A DNA stretch of 64,000 nt from Coneutiohabitans sp964457925 (GTDB taxonomy: Bacteria; Zhuqueibacterota; Zhuqueibacteria; Zhuqueibacterales; Zhuqueibacteraceae): the NCBI GenBank assembly GCA_964457925.1, contig CAYWGH010000001.1, forward strand, positions 310,001 to 374,000, given 5' to 3'. The stretch's first letter is position 1. Each line of letters opens with the position of its first letter. Position numbers and translations under genes: made by a program. Positions 16,810-24,500 of the stretch are shown piece by piece. The notes beneath the pieces were generated by a model. It did no database searches. It was given only the letters and a program-made list of their open reading frames with translations, and was not told where the DNA came from.

Positions 16810-18261
16810 CTATTCGGCTTCGTGAATCTCTTGCGCTACACGATGCCCGGATTCCACCGCGCCATTCATATAGCCTTGCCAGCCCGCGGTATGTTCGCCG
16901 GCGAAATGAATGCGGCCTTCGGGGCCGGCGATGGTCTTGCGTATTGTCGTGATTTCGCCCGGACGAAAATACGCGTAGGTTCCGCCCGCCCATTCGTCTT
17001 CCTGCCACCATTTCACATAGCCGCCTTCGTAAAAGCGCGGCGCTTCGGGATGAATCTCGGAGACTTTTGCGAGAATTTTTTCCAGACGCTGTGCAGTGGG
17101 GATGCTTGCCATCTCCATGCCGCTTTTGTCGGGAATGTAGGCCACCAGCAAACCGCGTACACCGGCTTGTCCGCCGCTGGCTTCATAAACCGAGCCGATC
17201 ATGTTCTGCAAGCTTTTGCGCGGCTCGCCCTCTTGGTTCAACCAGAAGCGTTCGCGGAATTGCAGCGGTGCTTTGAGAATTTGGCCGTAAGCGAGCGTGT
17301 TGATGGCTTTCATTTTTTCGGGAGAGAGCGCGGGCGTTATTTCCATCTTGCGCACGCAGGTAAACGGCGCAGCGATGATGAGGCGCTCGCCGGTGATGGT
17401 TTGCGTTGCGCCGTTTTCGAGAAAGGCTGCCCGCACGCCGGAGATGTCATGTTCGATCTTCACCACCGGCCGCGCGTAATAGAGGCGTTCACGCAAATGG
17501 CCCGCCAGCGTTTTGGGAACAAGGTCATTGCCGCCGGCAATGCGAAAGCTGGCTTTGCTCTCCGGCAGCGCATATTCATTCAAAATATGCAGTGCGGAAA
17601 TGCTTTCGATATTGATCGCCATCAAGCCGGAAATCGAACGCTGCATTTGTTCGATCATCTCCGTTGGCGCTTCCATCTTTTGGAGAAATTCGAGAAACGA
17701 GAGTTTGTCCAATTCCGGCAGGGAGGGATTCTGTTGCGCAAACGAGTCGATTTGCTTCACAGTTGCTTCGAGCCGTTCGTGAACCTTGCGGCCGCGCGGT
17801 GAAAATTGCAGGCCTTCATCTTCGGTATCGCGAAAGCTGCCGCGATACAGCGGCAAGCCGAATTCATCGATGTAACGCAATAGATATTCATGTACGCTTT
17901 CCACCCATTCACCGCCGCATTCGGCATAAAGACCATCGGCGAAAGGTTCGCGCGCCGTGAACACGCGGCCGCCCGCGCGGTTTTGCGCTTCGAGAATCGT
18001 GACCTCATGCCCGGCTTTACTCAACTCGTAGCCCGCCGTGAGCCCCGCGAGTCCGGCGCCCACAATGATTACCCTTTTGGGACGATCGGTTTTCTGGCGT
18101 GAGAAAAATTTGACGGGGTCCTTTTCAGCGCGGCTGAACACCGGGCGCAACGGCATTGCCGCCAGGGTTAGGGAAAGGATTTTTAGGAAGTCGCGACGGG
18201 AATGGCAGTTGGCTGTTGCTGGAAGTCGAAGGGATGGTTGCGATGAGTTGGCATCGTGCAT
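16810..18261 (-). CDS. FAD-dependent amine oxidase with Tat signal
   Basis: 483-residue flavin amine oxidase (MAO/polyamine oxidase family), which oxidises an amine to an imine and, after hydrolysis, an aldehyde, with hydrogen peroxide released. Seen: RVIIVGAGLAGLTAGYELSKAGHEVTILEA (Rossmann FAD motif) followed by RAGGRVFT, GGEWVE, and the C-terminal FAD block GRIHFAGEHTAGWQGYMNGAVESG. The N-terminus carries SRRDFLK (RR at 22-23) before a hydrophobic stretch, a textbook twin-arginine export signal, so the folded flavoprotein should act outside the cytoplasm. The ATG at 18261 has AAGGAG eight bases upstream. Order on this strand: metallophosphoesterase, this gene, APC permease, later an aldehyde dehydrogenase. 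Confidence 0.9.
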   Translation of the reverse strand: MHDANSSQPSLRLPATANCHSRRDFLKILSLTLAAMPLRPVFSRAEKDPVKFFSRQKTDRPKRVIIVGAGLAGLTAGYELSKAGHEVTILEAQNRAGGRVFTAREPFADGLYAECGGEWVESVHEYLLRYIDEFGLPLYRGSFRDTEDEGLQFSPRGRKVHERLEATVKQIDSFAQQNPSLPELDKLSFLEFLQKMEAPTEMIEQMQRSISGLMAINIESISALHILNEYALPESKASFRIAGGNDLVPKTLAGHLRERLYYARPVVKIEHDISGVRAAFLENGATQTITGERLIIAAPFTCVRKMEITPALSPEKMKAINTLAYGQILKAPLQFRERFWLNQEGEPRKSLQNMIGSVYEASGGQAGVRGLLVAYIPDKSGMEMASIPTAQRLEKILAKVSEIHPEAPRFYEGGYVKWWQEDEWAGGTYAYFRPGEITTIRKTIAGPEGRIHFAGEHTAGWQGYMNGAVESGHRVAQEIHEAE

Positions 18262-18290
18262 GAAGCGCTCCTTTGGCAACATGATTTTTG

Positions 18291-19142
18291 TTATCGGAAT
18301 TCTTGAAATTCGACTTTATCGGAAAAAAGGTCGAGCAAGGCCAGGCGTTTCCAATGATAGTTGCCGCCGATATTGTAAGCGTGAATCTGTCCGATTCTGG
18401 CGTGCCGCGCAAAATGGGTGTGGCCGCAAAAAACGTAGCGGAGTTTCGGATAGCGCGGCAAAAGATCGGCAATGGCGCGATTGCTGGTGTACGCCAGCCA
18501 GATCAAATCATCATCGCTGGGCTTGGCGCGCAGAGGATAAAACAACTCCGGAAACGGCGGGTGATGGATCGCGGCAATTATCATTTCCGTGCGCCGGCTC
18601 ATGTCGTCGAGATCGTTTTTGAGTTTCGCCAGCACCAATCGGGTAAAGTCGGCGTCTGACATGCCCAAGCTCACGTATCTCCCGTCGTTATGCCAGCCGT
18701 TGAGAAATTCCTTGCGCCGGTAAATCTCTTCGCAGTTGGGATACTTTTCTGCGATCACCGGGGAGGCGTAAGAATAGTCGTACCAACTGATGTTGCCCAC
18801 AATGGCAAAGGAATGATCGGCAGCGAGCCACGGCTGTTTATCCAAATAATGAAAGCCATATTTCTCAGCCGTCTCGGCAATAAGCCTCTCGTAAATATCC
18901 AATGAGCCTGCGCCGCGTGTACCCCACCACAGGCAGTGATTGCCGGCCACCAGCAATTTCGTGCCTTTGAATTTCCGGAAAAGGGCAAGGCCTTTAGCCA
19001 TTTCCTCTTCGACGCCGGTATCGCCGACCAGAACGAGAATGTCGGGATTCAGCTCAACTATGCGATCCGCCAGGCGCCGGGTATTGCGATCCCCGCGCGT
19101 CGAGACATTCCAGTGCAGATCAGCGGTGAGGGCGATCTTCAT
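18291..19142 (-). CDS. Calcineurin-like metallophosphoesterase
   Basis: 283 residues with the five metallophosphoesterase motifs: ALTADLHWN (D8, H10), VLVGDTG (D41), VAGNHCLWWG (N68, H69), AAIHHPP, and FCGHTHFARH near the C-terminus. These bind two metals and hydrolyse phosphoester bonds. No signal peptide, so cytosolic. The start at 19142 rather than 19163 puts DLH at the usual distance from the N-terminus and has GGGAAGAG upstream. It ends 29 bases before the amine oxidase start and is probably co-transcribed with it, though no functional link is obvious. The substrate is unknown. Confidence 0.88.
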   Translation of the reverse strand: MKIALTADLHWNVSTRGDRNTRRLADRIVELNPDILVLVGDTGVEEEMAKGLALFRKFKGTKLLVAGNHCLWWGTRGAGSLDIYERLIAETAEKYGFHYLDKQPWLAADHSFAIVGNISWYDYSYASPVIAEKYPNCEEIYRRKEFLNGWHNDGRYVSLGMSDADFTRLVLAKLKNDLDDMSRRTEMIIAAIHHPPFPELFYPLRAKPSDDDLIWLAYTSNRAIADLLPRYPKLRYVFCGHTHFARHARIGQIHAYNIGGNYHWKRLALLDLFSDKVEFQEFR

Positions 19143-19300
19143 GATTCTCTTCCCGATTTGCAATTGCGCAAAACCAGGCCGCTGGTCATTTCAGCACCAG
19201 CAATTTTGATCAGATTATTATATCCCATGCGCAGAATATGCCAGAAATGAGAAGTGATTGCAATGGTTTTCTTGTCAGGGTTCAACAACCATCATGTTTC

Positions 19301-20986
19301 TCACCGCAACAACATTGCCTTATGCGTTCGAGTGAAGGAGGGCGTCTTGAGCTGATAAAACCAGACTCCGCCAGCCAAATTTTTAGAATCAATTGCAACT
19401 TGATGTTCGCCGGCAGTCAAAACCGCGTCCACCAGCACAGCCACCTGCTTACCGGTGAGATCATAGATCGTCAGTGTGACTCGTTCTCGTTGTGGCAGGT
19501 AGAAGCGAATTGTCGTGGACGGGTTGAAGGGATTGGGATAGTTTTGTTCCAATCTAAAATCCGTGGGATTGACGGCGAGTTTTTTTTCTGCGACGCCAAC
19601 CGGAAAACAATTGCCGCCGCTGCAACGGCGTAGTGAATCGAGTTGCGCCGCAAGCTGGGCAATCAAAGCCGGGTCAGCAGTTGCGTGTAGGCTCTGCAGT
19701 TGAAACGGATCAACCCGCAAATCATAAAGCTCGCGTTCGCCGGTGGGATATTCCACGTAGGTATAATTCCAGGTGCGCAACGCCGTGAACTCCGGTACGC
19801 GATTATCCTGATCATCAATCCAATGCTCGATCAGCACATCGTGACGCCAGGCAGATATCGTGGGAGGATTGCCATGCAGCAGAGGCATGAGAGAACGGCC
19901 GTCAACAAAATCCGGCGCCGTTGCGCCCGCCAGCTCGGCAAACGTCGGCCCCAGGTCGATATTCATCACCAGGTGATCCAACACCCGCCCGGCCGCAACG
20001 CCCGGGCCGCGTACAATCAACGGAACACGAATCGATTCTTCATACGCGGTGTTTTTGTTCATTCTGCGGCGATGCTCGCCGAAATGATAACCGTTATCCG
20101 AAGTGAAGAAAATGTAGGTGTCTTTCAGTTCATCGAGCGCAGACAGCGTGTCCACCAGGCTTTTGATCATCTCATCAACGGCCAGCAGGCTTTGCAGCCT
20201 TTTGCGAAAAAGCGTATCGATGCCGGCAATGGTTGTGGCCGTCAACAGCGGCAGGTTGCGTACCCATGCGGGTTTGTCGCTGACGTCTGCCTCATTGAAA
20301 GAGGGGCGGCGCGGCGCGGTAATATTGGGAAATTCGTTTCGATAGCGCGGGGCGGGTATGGCCGGTTCATGCGGCGCAACCGAGGCAAAATAAATGAAAA
20401 ATGGTGCGACCGGGGCCGTGCGGCGAATGAAGCCGATGGCATGGCGCGCCAGCACATCAGTTTCGTAGTCTTGTGGATCGCTGCCATACGTGACGACCCG
20501 GCCATTTTCGTTGATCGAATAGTTGAAAAAGTTGCTGTACATCACGCCATACCACTCGTCCCAGCCTTGCGGAATATAAGTCGGCCTGCCGGCAGGATAG
20601 CCGTTCAGATATGTGCCGAACAACGCGGTGCGATAACCGGCATCGTGCAGCCAGGTGGCAATCGTGGAGCTTTCATGGCCCTGGCTGCGGAATCTGACAA
20701 AGCCGCCCTCGGGCGTGTGATTCGTCAGCACACCATGATTGTGCGCATATTGGCTGCGCAAAAAGGAGGCGCGCGAAGGACAACATACCGGCACACTCAC
20801 GAAAAAATTGGGAAAGGCGGTGCCTTGCTCCTGCAACATGGCTTTGAGTTGCGGCATGTACGCAATGGAATGGGAATCCAAATCATCCAACAGAATCAAA
20901 ACAATATTGGGACGATGCGGTTGGGAATAGCAAATTTGAAAAATGAACAAACTCACAGCCAGGACTACCTGAAGGGCAGTTTTCAT
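19301..20986 (-). CDS. Secreted sulfatase with type IX-like sorting domain
   Basis: 562-residue exported arylsulfatase-family enzyme removing sulfate esters, most like N-acetylglucosamine-6-sulfatases. Layout: signal peptide (1-21); NIVLILLDDLDSHS metal-binding start; the formylglycine motif C68-C-P-S-R, whose first cysteine must be converted by a maturation enzyme; FFTSDNGYHFGEH (second metal site); and a C-terminal domain NYPNPFNPSTTIRFYLP...DLTGKQVAVL...GGVWFYQL for surface sorting. The ATG at 20986 gives the signal peptide directly; AGAGGA precedes it. No formylglycine-generating enzyme or sulfate transporter is present in the window. It is transcribed alone, with a 779-base gap upstream. 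Confidence 0.92.
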   Translation of the reverse strand: MKTALQVVLAVSLFIFQICYSQPHRPNIVLILLDDLDSHSIAYMPQLKAMLQEQGTAFPNFFVSVPVCCPSRASFLRSQYAHNHGVLTNHTPEGGFVRFRSQGHESSTIATWLHDAGYRTALFGTYLNGYPAGRPTYIPQGWDEWYGVMYSNFFNYSINENGRVVTYGSDPQDYETDVLARHAIGFIRRTAPVAPFFIYFASVAPHEPAIPAPRYRNEFPNITAPRRPSFNEADVSDKPAWVRNLPLLTATTIAGIDTLFRKRLQSLLAVDEMIKSLVDTLSALDELKDTYIFFTSDNGYHFGEHRRRMNKNTAYEESIRVPLIVRGPGVAAGRVLDHLVMNIDLGPTFAELAGATAPDFVDGRSLMPLLHGNPPTISAWRHDVLIEHWIDDQDNRVPEFTALRTWNYTYVEYPTGERELYDLRVDPFQLQSLHATADPALIAQLAAQLDSLRRCSGGNCFPVGVAEKKLAVNPTDFRLEQNYPNPFNPSTTIRFYLPQRERVTLTIYDLTGKQVAVLVDAVLTAGEHQVAIDSKNLAGGVWFYQLKTPSFTRTHKAMLLR

Positions 20987-21457
20987 GCTTACGATCCTCT
21001 CGTGTGATGAAAAGTTTGTTCGAGCAGCACTCACGAAAGATTGATTCGGCGCAAGGTTACCTTAGTTTTATGACTATTTTGCCTGTCATTCGATGAAATC
21101 ATGTGAAGCATGCGGCCCGGGACGAATTTTCACAAGATTTTTTCAGATTGACTTTCAGGTGTGAATACCTTTTTCAGGGTAACAATGTAATGGTAAGAGT
21201 GAAAATAACTTGGTGATCATTTCCTCAACATTTAAGGATACGCAACTTTGAAAAGCCCATATTTGAAAGCAAGAAGGTTGAGAACGATTGACAAATCTAT
21301 TTGAATAAATGCCGGAAATGTTCCAAACGTTGACAATCTCAGCGCTTGGGGCTTTATCCGGTGGGTTTTTCCATCGGTTGGAGATTTTTGGGCTGCGGCT
21401 CCTCTTTGCGTTAGGCGATTAGCTTTTCAAACTCAGAATGAAATTCTAAAGGATTTG

Positions 21458-21531
21458 TAACCACAAAGACAAGAAGGCACAAAAAAACAAACGTCACGTC
21501 CTCAAGCTTTTCTTTGTGTCTTCGTGGTCTT
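21458..21531. repeat. Imperfect inverted intergenic repeat (CACAAAGAC / TTTGTGTCTTCGTGGT type)
   Basis: ACCACAAAGACAAGAAGGCAC at the left is largely complementary to CTTTGTGTCTTCGTGGT at the right, forming a long imperfect stem. Sequences of this form are common between genes in many environmental genomes; they are likely a mobile or structural intergenic element. Exact class not known to me. Confidence 0.5.
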
Positions 21532-21640
21532 CAAAATTAGCCGGGTTCATTGCTGCCCGCAGGGCTTTAGATTTCAGCTTGTCTGAAATCTGGCCTAGTC
21601 TGTTAAAGGTGTAATCTTTGCTTTAAAAGGAAAACTTTTC

Positions 21641-21713
21641 TGTAAGCGGATTTTTCGAATATAGCGGATACAACCTTTGGCCATATCCGCTATATTCGAA
21701 AAATCCGCTTACA
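21641..21713. repeat. Perfect 30-bp inverted repeat, 13-base spacer
   Basis: Arms 21641-21670 (starting TGTAAGCGGATTTTTCG) and 21684-21713 (ending AAATCCGCTTACA) are exact reverse complements over 30 bases; the spacer is CAACCTTTGGCCA. It starts at a point 53 bases downstream of the aldehyde dehydrogenase stop codon on the minus strand. There is no T-run on either side, so it is not a standard terminator. It could form a strong RNA hairpin or a DNA cruciform. Confidence 0.9.
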
Positions 21714-21765
21714 AAAACTTTCGGGTTGCGACTCGTCCGCGTTAGAGATCACGTCATAACCTGGT

Positions 21766-23235
21766 TTACTTTTTCCATTCATACGGAAACCAATAACTCT
21801 TCTTTTCTAATTTGTAGTCGATGAGAATGTGCTTGGCTTCGCGGAATTCATCAAGGCCTTCGAGTCCAAGCTCGCGGCCGTGGCCGGAAAGGCGCATGCC
21901 GCCGAAGGGCGCAGCATCATTGTCGGTGAGCGGATCATTGATCCAAAATGTGCCGGCCTTGATATTTTCGGCGGCCAGCATGGCTTTTTCAAGATCATTG
22001 GTGAGAATCGAAGCGCCCAGGCCATATTCGGAAGCGTTCGCTCGCGCAATGGCTTCTTCGATATTTTTGACGACTTGAATGGGCGCGATCGGCCCAAAGG
22101 TTTCGCTGCGCATCAGCTCCATGTTCTCGTTCACGTTTGTCAACACGGTGGGCTCGAAGAAATAGCCTTTGGCGAATTGCGCCGGACGTTTGCCGCCGCA
22201 TAGAACTTGCGCGCCTTGTTGCACGCTTTGCGCGAGCCGCGCTTCAATTTTCCGACGCTGCGCCTCGCTGGCCAGCGGGCCAAGATCGACTCCAGGCCCC
22301 AGGGGATTGCCGAGCCGCAACGTCTTGCTGAATTCCACCATGCCTTCAATAAACTTTTTGGCAATAGGCTCGAGCACATAAAAGCGCTCGGCGGAGGTGC
22401 AGACTTGCCCGTTGTTCAAGAATGCCGTCCAGGCGCCGGCGCGCACGGCAATCTCGACATCGATATCATCACAAACAATGAAGGGATCGTTGCCGCCCAG
22501 CTCGAGATGCACTTTTTTCAATTGCTGCGCGGCGAGCATGGCAATGTGGCGGCCGGTTTCCACGCTGCCGGTAAAGGCAATGAGCTGCGTGCCTTTTGAC
22601 GTCACCAGCGGCTCGCCCGCTTCTTTGCCAAAGCCGGTGATGATATTGGCAACCCCTTTGGGCAGATGATCAAAAATTTTTGCGAAGAAAAGATTGCAGA
22701 GCGGCGTCAGCTCCGAGGGTTTGATCACCACCGTGTTGCCCGCAGCCAGCGCGGGCGCGACTTTCCACGCCATGAGCAGAATGGGATAATTCCACGGCAC
22801 GATGCACGCGACCACGCCAAACGGTTCCTTGACCACGAGACTCATTTGATGTTCAAACGCCGGCGCCACCACGCGGCCGATTTGATCGCGGCCCAACTCG
22901 GCGTAATATTCAAAACACGAGGCCACCCATTCTACTTCGTCGCGATTCTCAATGAGGGGTTTGCCGCCTTCAAGCGTGATGATCTGCGCCAATTCTTCGC
23001 CGTGCGCGCGAATTTTGCGGGCGATTTCATGCATCATTTCTTTGCGTTCGAGACTGCCCATTTTTCGCCACGAGTTGAACGCCGCCGCGGCCGCCGCAAC
23101 GGCGCGTTCGGCATCTTCGGCATTGCCGCGCGGCACGGTGGCCAGGATTTCCTCGGTCGCCGGGTTGAGAACCTCGAAGCGTTGTGCGCTTGTGCTGGCG
23201 ACAAATTCATTGTTGATCCACATGTCGGTGATCAT
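21766..23235 (-). CDS. NAD(P)-dependent aldehyde dehydrogenase
   Basis: 489-residue aldehyde dehydrogenase, a distant paralogue of the one at 13533. Seen: VPWNYPI with N149, IKPSELTP with K172, FTGSVETG, HLELGGNDP with E245, NNGQVCTSAERFYV with catalytic C279, and SETFGPIAPI. The LGGNDP and DPFIVCDDIDV segments are like those of succinate-semialdehyde or aminobutyraldehyde-type enzymes. The ATG at 23235 (AGGAG, seven bases upstream) replaces the longer frame from 23283. A very good promoter lies directly upstream, so expression should be high and monocistronic. The 30-bp palindrome lies just downstream of the stop. The aldehyde substrate is unknown. Confidence 0.93.
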   Translation of the reverse strand: MITDMWINNEFVASTSAQRFEVLNPATEEILATVPRGNAEDAERAVAAAAAAFNSWRKMGSLERKEMMHEIARKIRAHGEELAQIITLEGGKPLIENRDEVEWVASCFEYYAELGRDQIGRVVAPAFEHQMSLVVKEPFGVVACIVPWNYPILLMAWKVAPALAAGNTVVIKPSELTPLCNLFFAKIFDHLPKGVANIITGFGKEAGEPLVTSKGTQLIAFTGSVETGRHIAMLAAQQLKKVHLELGGNDPFIVCDDIDVEIAVRAGAWTAFLNNGQVCTSAERFYVLEPIAKKFIEGMVEFSKTLRLGNPLGPGVDLGPLASEAQRRKIEARLAQSVQQGAQVLCGGKRPAQFAKGYFFEPTVLTNVNENMELMRSETFGPIAPIQVVKNIEEAIARANASEYGLGASILTNDLEKAMLAAENIKAGTFWINDPLTDNDAAPFGGMRLSGHGRELGLEGLDEFREAKHILIDYKLEKKSYWFPYEWKK

Positions 23236-23294
23236 CTCGCGCTCCTGAAATTGGTGGGGGGATGAGTGAATGGCGCGTGCCAACTCGCGGACGC

Positions 23295-23323
23295 AATATA
23301 GCCGAAAACGACGGGATTGTCAA
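23295..23323 (-). promoter_or_regulatory. Strong sigma-70-type promoter of aldehyde dehydrogenase gene
   Basis: Minus strand: perfect TTGACA (23323-23318), 17-base spacer, TATATT (23300-23295), 60 bases before the chosen start codon. This is the best promoter match I found in the window. Confidence 0.7.
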
Positions 23324-23479
23324 GGCGACGTCGGGCGCTCTGAGAAATCAAAGAGGCCGGCATGCGGCGGATTCTTTTCAGAAATTTCTTCTTGCATTTT
23401 CATTCGAAAATTGACACTATATGCGCACTTCGAGCCGGAGGCGAGACGGTAAACGTTCAGGCCCTTCCCCGCATATACA

Positions 23480-23485
23480 TATAAT
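23480..23485 (+). promoter_or_regulatory. Candidate -10 box (TATAAT) for CoA-transferase gene
   Basis: A perfect TATAAT lies 50 bases before the plus-strand start; the hexamer about 18 bases upstream (TTCAGG) matches -35 poorly. Moderate to weak support. Confidence 0.35.
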
Positions 23486-23535
23486 GACGATAAGATGTTT
23501 TTGTTATTGAACGCAGCATTTTAACCTGCTCATTC

Positions 23536-24297
23536 ATGGCCGACTACTCCGCCAGTGAATTGATGGTTGCCCGCGCTGCCCGCGAATTGCGGGACGACGA
23601 CGTTGTTTTTGTCGGTATTGGCCTGCCCAACATGGCTTGCAATCTCGCACGCCTCACTCACGCTCCGCGCCTTATCTTAATTTATGAATCCGGCGCTGTT
23701 GGCGCTGTGCCGGAACGCTTGCCGGTTTCCATCGGTGATCCGGCATTGGTCGCCGGTTGTTTGTCTGTTTGTTCCCTCCCGGAAGTTTTTTTGTATTATC
23801 TGCAAGGCGGTCGCATCACGGTCGGTTTTCTCGGGGGCGCGCAGATTGACCGTTTCGGCAATATCAACTCTACGGTCATCGGCGATTATGCCGCTCCGAA
23901 AGTGCGATTGCCGGGCAGCGGCGGCGCCAGTGAAATCGCAACACTGGCACAAAAAATTTTGATCATCACTCCCCTGAAGAAACGCAATTTCCCGGAAACC
24001 GTGGATTTTCTCACCAGTCCCGGATTTCTCGACGGCGGCGAGGCGCGTGCCCGCCTCGGCATTACCACCGAAGGCCCCAAAGTCGTGGTCACGGATCTCG
24101 GCGTCTTTCGTTTTGATTCCGCCAATCATGAGATGTGGCTGACCGACATTCATCCCGGCGTGCAACTGGAAGACATCAAAAATAATGTCGGATGGCCGCT
24201 CAAGATTGCCGATCGTCTCCTCATAACCGAACCTCCAACAGCCGAAGAGCTGCGCATCATACGAGAAGAGCTTGATCCCGATCGGATTTATATATGA
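23536..24297 (+). CDS. CoA-transferase beta-type subunit (GctB/IpdB-like), without adjacent alpha subunit
   Basis: 253 residues of the family-I CoA-transferase beta fold (glutaconate CoA-transferase subunit B, 3-oxoadipate transferase, IpdB). Seen: VFVGIGLPNMACNLARLTHAP, the YESG motif with the presumed catalytic glutamate E51 (close to E54 of the classic GctB), GFLGGAQIDRFGNINST and LPGSGGASEIATLA. It would form a thioester on E51 to move CoA between carboxylic acids, or act as a ring-opening hydrolase as IpdAB does. The partner alpha subunit, usually the gene directly before it, is missing: upstream is a divergent aldehyde dehydrogenase and downstream a TonB receptor. The ribosome site before ATG 23536 is poor. 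Confidence 0.85.
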   Translation: MADYSASELMVARAARELRDDDVVFVGIGLPNMACNLARLTHAPRLILIYESGAVGAVPERLPVSIGDPALVAGCLSVCSLPEVFLYYLQGGRITVGFLGGAQIDRFGNINSTVIGDYAAPKVRLPGSGGASEIATLAQKILIITPLKKRNFPETVDFLTSPGFLDGGEARARLGITTEGPKVVVTDLGVFRFDSANHEMWLTDIHPGVQLEDIKNNVGWPLKIADRLLITEPPTAEELRIIREELDPDRIYI

Positions 24298-24500
24298 AAC
24301 ATTTTTGCCAAGCTCTTATTGATTGAAATTCCGACCTGAAAACGAACGCGTGCAAGAAATTGCCGTGTGCAGCATTGCGTTGCATACGATGAGGCAACCG
24401 CAGTATGCCCGCCACTAGCGATTTTTGATTGAGAAAAGTTGCACGGCTTTATTCGCGATCAAACAAACCGTACCCATTTTTTCATACTACGGAGGGCCCT

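Larger units (their letters stand above)
20987..21765. other. 779-base intergenic region with repeats
   Basis: No gene on either strand. It carries the two repeat features listed below (21458-21531 and 21641-21713). A similar motif, TTTGGGCTGCGGCTC...GCGTTAG near 21386-21415 and TTTCGGGTTGCGACTC...GCGTTAG near 21719-21745, flanks them on both sides. Confidence 0.55.

Noticed and set aside
16723..17802. 359-codon plus-strand frame opposite the amine oxidase
   Set aside because: Shadow; the minus strand shows FAD motifs and a Tat signal.
19700..21007. 435-codon plus-strand frame opposite the sulfatase
   Set aside because: Antisense shadow; the minus frame carries the sulfatase motifs, signal peptide and sorting domain.
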